Part shown: in pieces, positions 45,683 through 53,512 of the stretch
Numbering within the stretch: the first letter of the stretch is position 1
Layout of the letters: each line of letters opens with the position of its first letter
Origin: Scytonematopsis contorta HA4267-MV1
GTDB taxonomy: Bacteria > Cyanobacteriota > Cyanobacteriia > Cyanobacteriales > Nostocaceae
Direction: 5' to 3'
NCBI GenBank assembly: GCA_019359035.1
Contig: JAHHIC010000054.1
Coordinates: 1-64,000 of the forward strand
DNA length: 64,000 nucleotides
The notes under the pieces: generated by a model
Database searches by the model: none
Told to the model about the DNA's origin: nothing
The model's input: the letters and a program-made list of their open reading frames with translations, nothing else
Made by a program: the position numbers and the translations under genes

Positions 45683-45907
45683 TTACTTTTCTTCTGTCAA
45701 AGCATCAAGCTTTGCGAGTAGTTTTAAACCTTCTTCAGGGTCGCCATTTGCGGCTATTACTTTAAATCTGGTATATGTATCAAATTCAACTAAAGCTATG
45801 GTGGAAAGTTCTTCTATAAGTTTATTCACACTTACTCCTCTAGCTTGGGCAAGTTCCTTTAATCTTGTATGTTTTTCATCTGGTAAACGAATAGTTAAAG
45901 TAGCCAT
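45683..45907 (-). CDS. ribbon-helix-helix antitoxin-like protein
   Basis: The 74-residue protein begins with an RHH DNA-binding motif (ATLTIRLPDEKHTRLKELAQ, SVNKLIEELS), followed by a short C-terminal part (GDPEEGLKLLAKLDALTEEK) such as binds a toxin. No toxin gene is adjacent: downstream lies a gene-free stretch and upstream the palindromic repeat at 45952-46056. Orphan antitoxin or small regulator. Confidence 0.75.
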   Translation of the reverse strand: MATLTIRLPDEKHTRLKELAQARGVSVNKLIEELSTIALVEFDTYTRFKVIAANGDPEEGLKLLAKLDALTEEK

Positions 45908-45951
45908 TTATGTTCAACTCCTAATAATTTATTATGACTTAGAACTGATTT

Positions 45952-46056
45952 ATAGCGGTTCTCAGTCAAGTGGAGTACAGCTTAAAATTGTAAAGTATTG
46001 TGGATGGGCATCCCGAACCGCCCTTGTGTACCTCACCAGAGCAAGAACCGCTATAT
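45952..46056. repeat. TATAGCGGTTCTCAGT inverted-repeat element
   Basis: The arms TATAGCGGTTCT and AGAACCGCTATA bracket a core containing GGATGGGCATCCCGAACCGCCC. A relative lies at 53395-53502 at the edge of a broken gene. Length about 105 bp, no ORF of its own. Confidence 0.8.
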
Positions 46057-46082
46057 AAAGTAAATATTAAGTCTACAAAATT

Positions 46083-46154
46083 GATGGGTTACGGCGCTTC
46101 ATCCGATTTAAAGAGCCTCCAACTAAGTCTTACATATGCGCCTAACCCATCCTA
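46083..46154. repeat. GATGGGTTACGGCGC inverted-repeat element, copy 1
   Basis: GATGGGTTACGGCGC and GCGCCTAACCCATC form the ends. Copies 2 and 3 are at 47755-47829 and 59421-59535. Confidence 0.8.
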
Positions 46155-46277
46155 CTACTGGGCATCGCTAACTTAATAAAACTTAACAATTTGTCAATTT
46201 TTGTTCTTCGCGTTTAAAAGCACTGAAAAACTTTGCTATACAAGGCTTTTAACCTTGAGTTGGCTAGCAAAAATAAA

Positions 46278-46317
46278 ACCCGACAAAATTTGTCGGGATT
46301 GTTTGACGGGTATTTTT
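46278..46317 (+). promoter_or_regulatory. thrC leader with competing hairpins
   Basis: CCCGACAAA-A-TTTGTCGGG (46279-46297) is a perfect hairpin. A second 3' arm TTTGACGGGT (46302-46311) followed by ATTTTTA could pair with the same ACCCGACAAA (one mismatch). Two mutually exclusive stems, one with a U-rich tail, resemble an attenuator. It is 56 nt upstream of thrC. Purely sequence-based inference. Confidence 0.4.
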
Positions 46318-46372
46318 ACTCGTGCTAGTATCAGTCCACAGTTGACGGACAATTCAGAAAAGGCTTTTTTTT

Positions 46373-47677
46373 ATGACTCAGGTGACGACTACCACAACCA
46401 AAAAAACTACAGCCCCATTCCAAGGTCTCAAATGTAAAGAATGTGGTGCGGAATATGAAGCAAAAGCACTTCATGTTTGCGAATTGTGTTTTGGCCCATT
46501 GGAAGTTAAGTACGACTACAGCAACTTACGTCTCACTGTCACTCGCGAAAAAATTCAAGCTGGTCCAAACTCTATATGGCGTTACCGTGATTTTTTACCT
46601 GTTGCTACCGATGACTATATAGATGTCGGAACTGGTATGACTCCTTTGGTACGTTCCCAGCGCTTAGCTCGTCGCCTAGGTTTGAAAAAGCTATATATAA
46701 AGAATGATGCCGTCAATATGCCTACCCTCAGCTTCAAAGATAGGGTAGTTTCCGTTGCTCTTTCACGAGCCAAAGAATTAGGTTTTACTACTGTTTCTTG
46801 TGCTAGTACTGGTAATTTAGCAAATTCAACTGCTGCAATTGCGGCTCATGCTGGTTTAGATTGTTGTGTGTTTATCCCTTCAGACTTGGAAGCTGGTAAG
46901 GTTTTGGGTAGCTTGATTTACAGTCCCACACTTATGGCTGTTAAAGGTAACTACGACCAAGTAAATCGTCTCTGTTCTGAAGTCGCCAATACACATGGTT
47001 GGGGATTTGTCAATATTAATTTACGTCCTTATTACTCAGAAGGTTCCAAAACTCTGGCTTTTGAAGTCGCTGAGCAATTAGGCTGGGAACTACCCGACCA
47101 CATTGTTGCACCTCTAGCTTCTGGCTCTTTATTTACCAAAATCTATAAAGGTTTCCGCGAGTTCGTCGAAGTTGGTTTAGTGGAAGATAAAAAAATCCGC
47201 TTTAGTGGGGCACAAGCTGAAGGTTGCTCTCCTATTGCGGAAGCGTTCAGAGAAAAACGCGACTTTATTAAACCAGTGAAACCAAACACAATTGCTAAAT
47301 CGATTGCAATTGGTAATCCTGCAGATGGTGTATATGCAGTCGAAATTGCGAATAAGACAAACGGCAATATAGAAACGGTGACTGATGCTGAAATTATTGA
47401 AGGCATTAAACTACTAGCCGAAACCGAGGGTATATTTACCGAAACCGCTGGTGGAACAACTGTTGCGGTGTTAAAGAAACTGGTGGAAGCTGGTAAAATT
47501 GACCCAGAGGAAACAACTGTGGTTTACATCACTGGTAACGGCTTAAAAACCCAAGAAGCAATTCAGGGCTATGTCGGAGAACCCTTAACAATTGATGCGA
47601 AACTTGATAGCTTTGAACAAGCTCTAGAGCGTTCTCGCACTTTGGAACGTTTGGAATGGCAGCAAGTTTTGGTTTAG
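46373..47677 (+). CDS. thrC: threonine synthase with N-terminal zinc ribbon
   Basis: ThrC converts O-phosphohomoserine to threonine with PLP. The 434-residue protein starts with a C4 zinc-ribbon-like extension (Cys21, 24, 36, 39: LKCKECGAEYEAKALHVCEL), typical of cyanobacterial and plant-type ThrC. The fold-type II core shows the PLP lysine in LSFKDRVV, the substrate loop SCASTGNLANSTAA, the Gly-rich APLASGSLFTKI and, near the C-terminus, TGNGLKTQEA. A leader with alternative hairpins precedes it and a CysO-like sulfur carrier gene follows 325 bp downstream on the same strand. Confidence 0.95.
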   Translation: MTQVTTTTTKKTTAPFQGLKCKECGAEYEAKALHVCELCFGPLEVKYDYSNLRLTVTREKIQAGPNSIWRYRDFLPVATDDYIDVGTGMTPLVRSQRLARRLGLKKLYIKNDAVNMPTLSFKDRVVSVALSRAKELGFTTVSCASTGNLANSTAAIAAHAGLDCCVFIPSDLEAGKVLGSLIYSPTLMAVKGNYDQVNRLCSEVANTHGWGFVNINLRPYYSEGSKTLAFEVAEQLGWELPDHIVAPLASGSLFTKIYKGFREFVEVGLVEDKKIRFSGAQAEGCSPIAEAFREKRDFIKPVKPNTIAKSIAIGNPADGVYAVEIANKTNGNIETVTDAEIIEGIKLLAETEGIFTETAGGTTVAVLKKLVEAGKIDPEETTVVYITGNGLKTQEAIQGYVGEPLTIDAKLDSFEQALERSRTLERLEWQQVLV

Positions 47678-47754
47678 TTGATGGTTTATTGTTGACTGTT
47701 GACTGTTAATTGTTGAGAGGCCATTTATAAAGTAAAAGTAAAAGTAAAATTTAC

Positions 47755-47829
47755 GTAGGATGGGTTAGGCACATTTGTAGTACTTGGTTGGAAGCTCTTT
47801 AAGTTATATGAAGCGCCGTAACCCATCAC
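47755..47829. repeat. GATGGGTTACGGCGC inverted-repeat element, copy 2
   Basis: GTAGGATGGGTTAGGC...GCGCCGTAACCCATC, inverted relative to copy 1. Flanking AAAGTAAA / TTTACTTT extends the symmetry. Confidence 0.75.
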
Positions 47830-48002
47830 TTATGTAGACTTAATATTTACTTTATGAATCACTTCCAGATGTTAAAAACAGTAAACTGCTAATTGTTGAG
47901 GGTTGAATAACATTCAACTAAATGAGTAACAATAAAATAGTCAACAGCCAACAGTCATCCGTCAACGGTCATCCGTCAACAGTTAACAGTTAACAATTGA
48001 TT

Positions 48003-48278
48003 ATGTCTGTAAAAGTTTTAGTTCCTACTGCACTGCAAAAATTTACGAATAACCAAGCAACCCTCGAATGTAGTGGTGCTAGCATTGGTGAGCTTTTAAA
48101 TTCTTTGGAGCAAGCTTGTCCGGGTATTAAGGAAAGGCTATGCGATGAAAAGGGTCAACCACGGCGTTTTCTAAATTTATACGTAAATAGTGAAGATATC
48201 CGCTTTTTGGAAGGTACTGATACCCCGTTGAAAGATGGTGATGAGGTGAGTATTGTTCCTGCGGTTGCTGGGGGTTAG
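48003..48278 (+). CDS. CysO/MoaD-like sulfur carrier protein
   Basis: The 91-residue ubiquitin-like protein starts at ATG 48003; a TTG two codons earlier is less likely. It shows [40 protein letters not shown] and ends [14 protein letters not shown]. The layout, including the NxYVNxEDIRF block and the terminal AGG, is very close to what I recall of mycobacterial CysO, which carries sulfur as a thiocarboxylate to the PLP enzyme CysM. Here the upstream PLP enzyme is ThrC. The protein ends exactly at Gly-Gly, so no protease step is needed. Function is inferred. Confidence 0.85.
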   Translation: MSVKVLVPTALQKFTNNQATLECSGASIGELLNSLEQACPGIKERLCDEKGQPRRFLNLYVNSEDIRFLEGTDTPLKDGDEVSIVPAVAGG

Positions 48279-48397
48279 CTTTTTGGGTAATTGCTAATGG
48301 CTAATTGGTAATTGCCTATTTGGATTTTCGAGTCAACTGTATATTCTGTTTGCTAGGTGTGGCTTTTTGCTGCACCTTCTTTTTTGCTGACCACACA

Positions 48398-48439
48398 GAC
48401 CTAACCCCCCTACCCCCCTTCCCTAGGAGGGAAGGGGGA
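48398..48439. repeat. CCCTTCCCT palindrome copy
   Basis: CAGACCTAACCCCCCTACCC followed by CCTTCCCTAGGAGGGAAGG, the left half of the 20640-20816 element. Confidence 0.75.
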
Positions 48440-48606
48440 AATAAAAGAGAGTATCCTGTATCAAAGTTAAATCAGTAACAGTAAAATCCCCAAAAATTTC
48501 TTCTCACTTTCCGTAATCGTCAAACCTATTGGTGTATCTATATTTAGAAAAGCAACTATAAAAAATTATATACACACTATCACTACCACACAGATTTCCC
48601 TCATTC

Positions 48607-48634
48607 AACCTAATCTTGATGATTGGGTTTTTTT
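48607..48634 (+). terminator. intrinsic terminator-like hairpin
   Basis: AACCTAATC-TTGAT-GATTGGGTT forms a 9-bp stem (with G-U pairs) followed by a run of T. It lies 330 bp after the CysO-like gene and upstream of the ncRNA promoter. It could end read-through from that gene or a second small transcript. Confidence 0.6.
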
Positions 48635-48666
48635 ATTTTGATTGTGTCCCAAGCATTTCAGGAATT

Positions 48667-48696
48667 TTGACTGACTTAATCGTAAGACTGCATAAT
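48667..48696 (+). promoter_or_regulatory. putative promoter of the candidate ncRNA
   Basis: TTGACT (48667-48672), an 18-bp spacer and CATAAT (48691-48696). Near-consensus sigma-70 boxes predict initiation near 48703. Confidence 0.65.
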
Positions 48697-48702
48697 TTTA
48701 TT

Positions 48703-48902
48703 TTGCTGAGCCTATAGATAGATAGTTATAGAACACCAACCACAGCTTACGGAGAACATAATATTTTGGCTTCTCCGTAATTATTTAAAACCTGCTTGTG
48801 CCATTTAAAAACAAGCGACTATAACAAATCTATATAGCAAAGCATGGGGACTTACCCCAACTCAACCCAATCGTACTAACGGTTGGGTTTTGAGTTTTTT
48901 TA
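48703..48902 (+). ncRNA. candidate structured non-coding RNA, about 200 nt
   Basis: The segment between a TTGACT-18-CATAAT promoter and a strong terminator has several mutually compatible helices. A closing stem forms from CTATAGAT (48712-48719) with ATCTATATAG (48828-48837) and GTTATAG (48725-48731) with CTATAAC (48819-48825). Inside are hairpins TTACGGAGAA/TTCTCCGTAA (48747-48756/48771-48780) and GCTTGT/ACAAGC (48794-48799/48811-48816). Then come GGGG/CCCC (48846-48858) and the terminator stem. No long ORF is present (only an 11-codon frame at 48844) and the next downstream gene is on the other strand. It does not show the motifs of tmRNA, RNase P, SRP or 6S RNA that I can recognise. Confidence 0.6.
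48860..48902 (+). terminator. intrinsic terminator of the candidate ncRNA
   Basis: ACTCAACCCAA and TTGGGTTTTGAGT pair with one bulged base around a loop of about 13 nt and are followed by seven T. Confidence 0.85.
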
Positions 48903-48926
48903 CCTTCTAATTACACTAAAAATTTT

Positions 48927-49277
48927 TTATAAAGGTAGTTTAGCAATACGGTCAATCCATTCCTCTGCACTAGATGCAGCCCAAATCACAATTAATTCCT
49001 CAATGATAAGTTCAACTGGCAGTTTTTGGGAAACGATTATAACTCCTGCACTTTGAGCGTTTATGATGAACTCAGCAAACTCCGACGGCATTGTTTTTCT
49101 GTCATGGCTAACTAGAATACGGCCTTGCTGTGCAGCAATTGCCAATACTTCTGTGTCCTTTACACCTTCTAATCCAGCAGCAAAAGCTGTTTGGAAATCA
49201 ATGTTGGGTTCTCGTCGTAGTACTGCTGTCACTATATCTTGATTTGAATCCGCATCTGCTTGGTCGCGAATATTCAC
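48927..49277 (-). CDS. DUF5615 PIN-like toxin candidate
   Basis: The 116-residue protein starts at GTG (49277), which overlaps the stop of the DUF433 gene in the GTGA arrangement. It shows ADADSNQDIVTAVLRREPNI near the N-terminus (acidic residue at the PIN-like position) and LAIAAQQGRILVSHDRKTMP, the DUF5615 signature. DUF5615 proteins pair with DUF433 proteins in putative type II toxin-antitoxin modules, the former being a PIN-like nuclease. Toxicity is inferred from that pairing. Confidence 0.82.
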   Translation of the reverse strand: MNIRDQADADSNQDIVTAVLRREPNIDFQTAFAAGLEGVKDTEVLAIAAQQGRILVSHDRKTMPSEFAEFIINAQSAGVIIVSQKLPVELIIEELIVIWAASSAEEWIDRIAKLPL

Positions 49278-49603
49278 GAGTCCACCTTCTTTCTTGCGCT
49301 CTTTGCTGCTATGAGCTTGTTGTACAAATCTGGGTCAGTGGATTGTAGTGGTTGAGGCATAGCATTAAAGGCTGCTTCCTCTGTAGCAAGATAAGCATCA
49401 ACATCAGTTTTGTTAGCTAAATAAAATGCGATCGCCCCGTAAACTTGCTCTAGTGTCAGCAATGGGAAGGACTGAACAATAGCTTCAGGTGATAATCCCC
49501 TTTGGAAAGCGTAGACAACCGAGTCAAGAGAAATCCGGGTTCCTTCAACCCAATAAGCATCGTTTCGATACTCTACGTAGGATTTAGCTGCGACAACTGG
49601 CAT
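49274..49603 (-). CDS. DUF433 antitoxin candidate
   Basis: The 109-residue protein has the DUF433 helix-turn-helix-like domain (YVEYRNDAYWVEGTRISLDS, YAFQRGLSPEAIVQSFPLLT, QVYGAIAFYLAN). A C-terminal helical tail (ATEEAAFNAMPQPL) probably binds the partner. It precedes the DUF5615 gene by a 4-bp overlap, the normal antitoxin-first order. No clear operator palindrome was found upstream. Confidence 0.82.
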   Translation of the reverse strand: MPVVAAKSYVEYRNDAYWVEGTRISLDSVVYAFQRGLSPEAIVQSFPLLTLEQVYGAIAFYLANKTDVDAYLATEEAAFNAMPQPLQSTDPDLYNKLIAAKSARKKVDS

Positions 49604-49895
49604 ATAAATTTGGTTTTATTTTGACTACTAACAATCATAAACGGATTTTGATAAAGCCAGCGAGAGCAAGTTTTACAGTTATTTTGAAGATATTTCACAA
49701 TATTTATCTATGAGGTTAAGAGGGAATGATAGCAAAGAATAGATGCATTTGCTTTGAGGTTTAAAATTATAGCCAAAAACAAAGTGTAATAATTTACGGA
49801 GTCTTCACCTTATATTTACATAAAAACAGATGACGATAAGTAAATTCCGAAAGTATAAATGTAAGTATTATTATCTACAGCAAAGGTTTAATAAA

Positions 49896-50654
49896 ATGAA
49901 TTTTGTCATTGCAATTAAGAAATTAAGTGTAGTTTTGGGACTTGCTGTAATTAGTGCTGCATCATTACAACCTAGTACATTAGCTAAAGTTGTTAAATAT
50001 CAAGTCGAATCTGGTACAACAACATTCTTGGGCTTTCACTCTGAATATACAGGAATATTAGAACCTTTCCTTAAGCTTAAGTCAGTAGAAGGTTTTGTTC
50101 CTGGAGAATTTGGCTCTCCTTTTGGTTTAAAAGTGATTCCTCCTAGCTCAAATTCATCTGGGAGTAATCTGACATTTGATTACGATACTTCAAATGGTAG
50201 CTTGAGCAATTTTCAAGGAGAAATTAAATATGCTGGTAAGTTTATTTATGATGTCGCTCCCGGTATGAATCTACCCAATCCTTTTGAAATTGGTGATTTA
50301 AGTTTTAGCTTTAATGACCTTTCTTTTAAAAATAATGCTTCGTTGAAGAATTTGAGTACTTTTAGTTTTTCAACTGCTAGCCCTACGTTTCTTGATGGTA
50401 ATACTTTAAGGAAAGATGGATTGCTAGTAGTTAGTCAAGAATGGAGAGAGGCTTTATTAAAAGCAGGTTTATCAAGGGTTCCTTCAAGGGTTGGCTTCGT
50501 TGCACTTAAAGCAAATGTAGTTCCAGTTCCAACAAGCAAAGTTTTTGAACCTGGTAATTTTTGGGGGATTTGGCTGACTGGTGGTGCGATAATCGCTGTT
50601 AGTAAGGTACGACGCTCAAAACAAATAATTGCTAAAACACTAAAGGCTAAATAG
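49896..50654 (+). CDS. exported protein with a PEP-CTERM-like sorting signal
   Basis: Started at MNFVIAIKKLSVVLGL (49896), the protein has 252 residues; the longer frame from 49830 lacks a ribosome site. It has a signal peptide to about residue 30 and a beta-rich body with SFSFNDLSFKNN and GFHSEYTGILEPFLKL. The C-terminal tripartite tail is VPVPTSKVFEPG, a hydrophobic stretch (FWGIWLTGGAIIAVSKV) and RRSK. This resembles a PEP-CTERM/exosortase signal, although the motif is EP rather than strict PEP. Probably envelope or extracellular matrix protein. Function unknown. Confidence 0.7.
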   Translation: MNFVIAIKKLSVVLGLAVISAASLQPSTLAKVVKYQVESGTTTFLGFHSEYTGILEPFLKLKSVEGFVPGEFGSPFGLKVIPPSSNSSGSNLTFDYDTSNGSLSNFQGEIKYAGKFIYDVAPGMNLPNPFEIGDLSFSFNDLSFKNNASLKNLSTFSFSTASPTFLDGNTLRKDGLLVVSQEWREALLKAGLSRVPSRVGFVALKANVVPVPTSKVFEPGNFWGIWLTGGAIIAVSKVRRSKQIIAKTLKAK

Positions 50655-50730
50655 AAATATCGTCAGCAGAGTGATAGCGGCTTATGCCGCACTAAAAAAA
50701 TTTATTTTAATATTTGATATGCTTCCAACT

Positions 50731-51030
50731 TCAAGTCTTTGACTTCAACACTTTTATTGCTTCAAATCCTTCCCATGCTTGACTTAAGAATGCGGTGGGA
50801 ATAATCAGACCAAAAGGCTTACCAGTTTGAATGGTACTATAGATACCACTTAAAAGGCTTATTACCATAAATCCTACCGCAATACCCAAGGCAAGTTTTG
50901 ATTTACGTTGTACAAAAAAACCAAGAGCTAGATAGAGTAAACCGAAAGATAAATAGACGATTCCGAATATTATACCTCCAGGAAGTTGATTGCTAGCAAC
51001 AAACGCGAGGATTCCCAGAAAAATGCTCAA
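50731..51030 (-). CDS. small membrane protein, 5' end apparently lost
   Basis: A 99-residue hydrophobic protein with three to four membrane helices (FLGILAFVASNQLPGGIIFG, LLYLALGFFV, IAVGFMVISLLSGIYS) and a basic end. The only usable start is TTG at 51030. The frame continues upstream as plausible coding sequence (SKLACAYRAAYGVGVLS) to a stop near 51118 without any ATG or GTG. Together with the truncated RTX gene on the other side this suggests that a rearrangement around 51060-51160 removed both 5' ends. Family not recognised. Confidence 0.5.
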   Translation of the reverse strand: MSIFLGILAFVASNQLPGGIIFGIVYLSFGLLYLALGFFVQRKSKLALGIAVGFMVISLLSGIYSTIQTGKPFGLIIPTAFLSQAWEGFEAIKVLKSKT

Positions 51031-51217
51031 AACACCTACGCCATAAGCTGCACGGTAAGCGCAGGCTAATTTGCTTCGATACTTTGATATTCGTTGTGTA
51101 TCGGTGCCGTGACTTAACTACGTTGCCAGTTCGTACTACAGTATTATTAAATTTTGACAACCCGCTTTTAATACATCACTAAATATCACAAGACCCAGCG
51201 ATATTGATGGTGACCTT

Positions 51218-52303
51218 TTGACCGCTACTATTACAGGAATACCAGACGCGACTAAAGGGAAAATTTATCTTTCAAATGGTATCGAAGTTACCAACGGACA
51301 ACGTTTAAGTGCTGACCAAATACCCTGGTTGATGTTCCGTCCTGTTGCTAATGCTAATAGTGAGGCTGGTAGTTTTAGTTATACTGTCAGCGATGGAAGA
51401 CTGACTAATAGCCAAACAATTAACTTTAATATCAACTCTATTAATGATGCTCCTAGTTTTACGATGGGAACTAGTCAAACTGTTAGAGATGGTATGGGAG
51501 AATTGACTTTTAAAGGTTGGGTGAATAACTTTAATCCTGGTGCTAACGAAGCAAATCAAAATGTCCAAAGGTACATTGTTGAAGTTTTGAGCAACCCCAG
51601 CATTTTTAAAATCGCACCAACAATAAACACTCAAACAGGAGATTTAACATATGTTCAAGATAATGGTGGTGTTGCAAATAACGGTGTAGATACTTCTGTT
51701 GCTCAAACTTTTACTATTTCTGTTCTGAACACAACAACTAATTCGATTACTCTTAATGGTCGTTGGGATGCTGAGACACTAACAGGAACTGATTTTAACG
51801 ACTTAATTTACGCATGGGGTGGTGATGACACAATTATTGGTGGACTGGGTAATGACCAAATTTGGGGTCAAGACGGTAACGATACCATCTACGGAGACCA
51901 ACTAACAGGAATTACAAATAGTTCTACTTTTAGCATGGATGATATTATCTACGGTGGTTTTGGCAATGACCGTATATTTGGCAATGCGGGTAATGACCAA
52001 ATCTGGGGTGAAGATGGTAATGATGAAATTTGGGGAGGTCTAGGTAACGATACCCTCAGAGGTGGTTTTGGTCGAGATACTTTTGTTGTTGCTGTTGGTC
52101 AAGGGACAGACAGTATTATGGATTTTCGTCTGGGTGAAGATTTAATTGCTGGTGCAAGTGGCTTGAAGTTCGACTCTTTGTTAATTACTCAGCAAGGTCG
52201 GGATACTTTAATTAGTGATAGAAACACAAACCAATCTTTGGCTGTTCTTTCTGGAATTAATGCATCTAGCCTAACTCGCAACAGTTTTGTTTCAATTATT
52301 TAA
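51218..52303 (+). CDS. RTX/haemolysin-type calcium-binding protein, 5' truncated
   Basis: From TTG 51218 the product is 361 residues, but the frame stays open to about 51156 without a usual start and already reads as a cadherin/Big-like repeat (PSDIDGDLLTATITGIPDAT). An N-terminal cadherin-like module (SFSYTVSDGRLTNSQTINFN) is followed by RTX nonapeptides GGxGxDx (GLGNDQIWGQDGNDTIYGDQ, GGFGNDRIFGNAGNDQIWG, GGLGNDTLRGGFGRDTFVV). The C-terminal domain (VGQGTDSIMDFRLGEDL) is typical of type I secreted proteins. The original was probably a much larger surface protein; this is a 3' remnant. Confidence 0.75.
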   Translation: MTATITGIPDATKGKIYLSNGIEVTNGQRLSADQIPWLMFRPVANANSEAGSFSYTVSDGRLTNSQTINFNINSINDAPSFTMGTSQTVRDGMGELTFKGWVNNFNPGANEANQNVQRYIVEVLSNPSIFKIAPTINTQTGDLTYVQDNGGVANNGVDTSVAQTFTISVLNTTTNSITLNGRWDAETLTGTDFNDLIYAWGGDDTIIGGLGNDQIWGQDGNDTIYGDQLTGITNSSTFSMDDIIYGGFGNDRIFGNAGNDQIWGEDGNDEIWGGLGNDTLRGGFGRDTFVVAVGQGTDSIMDFRLGEDLIAGASGLKFDSLLITQQGRDTLISDRNTNQSLAVLSGINASSLTRNSFVSII

Positions 52304-52493
52304 CAGCATAGTACAAATCTTGTGGGGTGGCTTTCTCTTGCCCACCCTCCTCAATATCACCGAATAGCACTAAGAAATGCCCACATATACTGCTGATAAC
52401 CCCTATAAATAAATTACCCACCCCAATTGACTGCATTATTTGTAAAATGACAATTAATGGCAGTACTTTCAATTCTCTGTCAGGATTGCAAAA

Positions 52494-53057
52494 ATGGTAC
52501 AGACCCCTTTAAAACCCATTACTCTAGAAGAATTTCTGAAGTTGCCAGAGACAGAACCAGCCAGCGAGTACATTGATGGACGTATCATCCAAAAGCCAAT
52601 GCCACAAGGGGAACACAGTACACTTCAAACTGAATTAGCACCAGCAATTAACTTGGTTGTGAAACCCAAAAAAATTGCACGAGCTTTCTGTGAGCTTCGT
52701 TGTACTTTTGGTGGACGCTCAATTGTACCTGATATTTCTGTGTTTCTTTGGGATAGAATTCCGCGTAAAGAAAACGGTGGGGTTGCTAATATCTTTTCAA
52801 TTGCTCCAGATTGGACAATTGAGATTTTATCTCCAGAACAAAGCCAAACTAAAGTTACCAAAAATATTTTACATTGCTTAAAACATGGAACTGAAATGGG
52901 GTGGCTTATTGACCCGGAGGAACAATCTGTGTTTGTTTTCCATCAAAATCATCCAACCACGTTTTACGACGAACCTGGAGCACTTTTGCCAGTACCAGAA
53001 TTTGCATCGTCTTTTAGTCTCACGGTTGAGGGATTATTTAATTGGTTGTTGGAATAA
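52494..53057 (+). CDS. Uma2 family endonuclease-like protein (DUF820)
   Basis: The 187-residue protein is of the PD-(D/E)XK fold. It starts PLKPITLEEFLKLPETEPAS and shows YIDGRIIQKPMPQGEHSTLQ, VPDISVFLWDRIP (acidic Asp), APDWTIEILSPEQSQTKVTK (Glu near the QxK-type region) and GTEMGWLIDPEEQSVFVF. Cyanobacteria carry dozens of such paralogues; no confirmed substrate is known. A typical accessory gene standing alone next to decayed nuclease genes. Confidence 0.88.
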   Translation: MVQTPLKPITLEEFLKLPETEPASEYIDGRIIQKPMPQGEHSTLQTELAPAINLVVKPKKIARAFCELRCTFGGRSIVPDISVFLWDRIPRKENGGVANIFSIAPDWTIEILSPEQSQTKVTKNILHCLKHGTEMGWLIDPEEQSVFVFHQNHPTTFYDEPGALLPVPEFASSFSLTVEGLFNWLLE

Positions 53058-53080
53058 GTCTATTAAATAAGTCACTCTTC

Positions 53081-53374
53081 CTATTTTCCTTCAACAGCTT
53101 CATCAAATACCGCAACTTGCTCAGGTGTTAAATCATTAAAAGTACCTGAAACTGCTTCTAAAATCAGGATACTATCAATCCTGTCGATTAAATCATCATC
53201 TTTAATTTCTGTCATCTCTTCTGGACTAAATTTACTAAATAAATCAACTAATATTTCAATCGTTTCATGTTTTTTTTATTTAACCAAGTATAAACTGTTA
53301 TTTTGGAGCAAATTTTCTACTATTGGTGAAATATGGTAGGAAAGTTCTTGATGATAACTTTGGGTTAACTGCAT
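53081..53374 (-). pseudogene. small gene interrupted by an in-frame TAA
   Basis: From ATG 53374 (AGGAAA 6-11 nt upstream) the frame encodes QLTQSYHQELSYHISPIVE and LLQNNSLYLVK, hits TAA at 53276-53278, then continues in the same frame as HETIEILVDLFSKFSPEEM, DDDLIDRIDSILILEAVSG and DLTPEQVAVFDEAVEGK to TAG at 53081. Codon quality does not change across the stop, so a single nonsense event in a gene of about 97 codons is the simplest reading. The flank next to the start is a palindromic element (53395-53502). Family unknown. Confidence 0.6.
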
Positions 53375-53394
53375 AAAATTTTCCTGAAATATTC

Positions 53395-53502
53395 TATAGC
53401 GGTTCTCAGTTGAGTGAGGTACAAAGAAAAATAAAACTCTTGTGGGGTGGGCATCCTTGCCCGCCCTTGTATACTTCACCGGAATTAAAACAAACCGCTA
53501 TA
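53395..53502. repeat. TATAGCGGTTCTCAGT inverted-repeat element, copy 2
   Basis: The arms TATAGCGGTT and AACCGCTATA lie between two broken genes. The core (GTGGGGTGGGCATCCTTGCC, then CGCCCTTGTATAC) is shared with the copy at 45952-46056. Confidence 0.8.
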
Positions 53503-53512
53503 AGATAGATAT

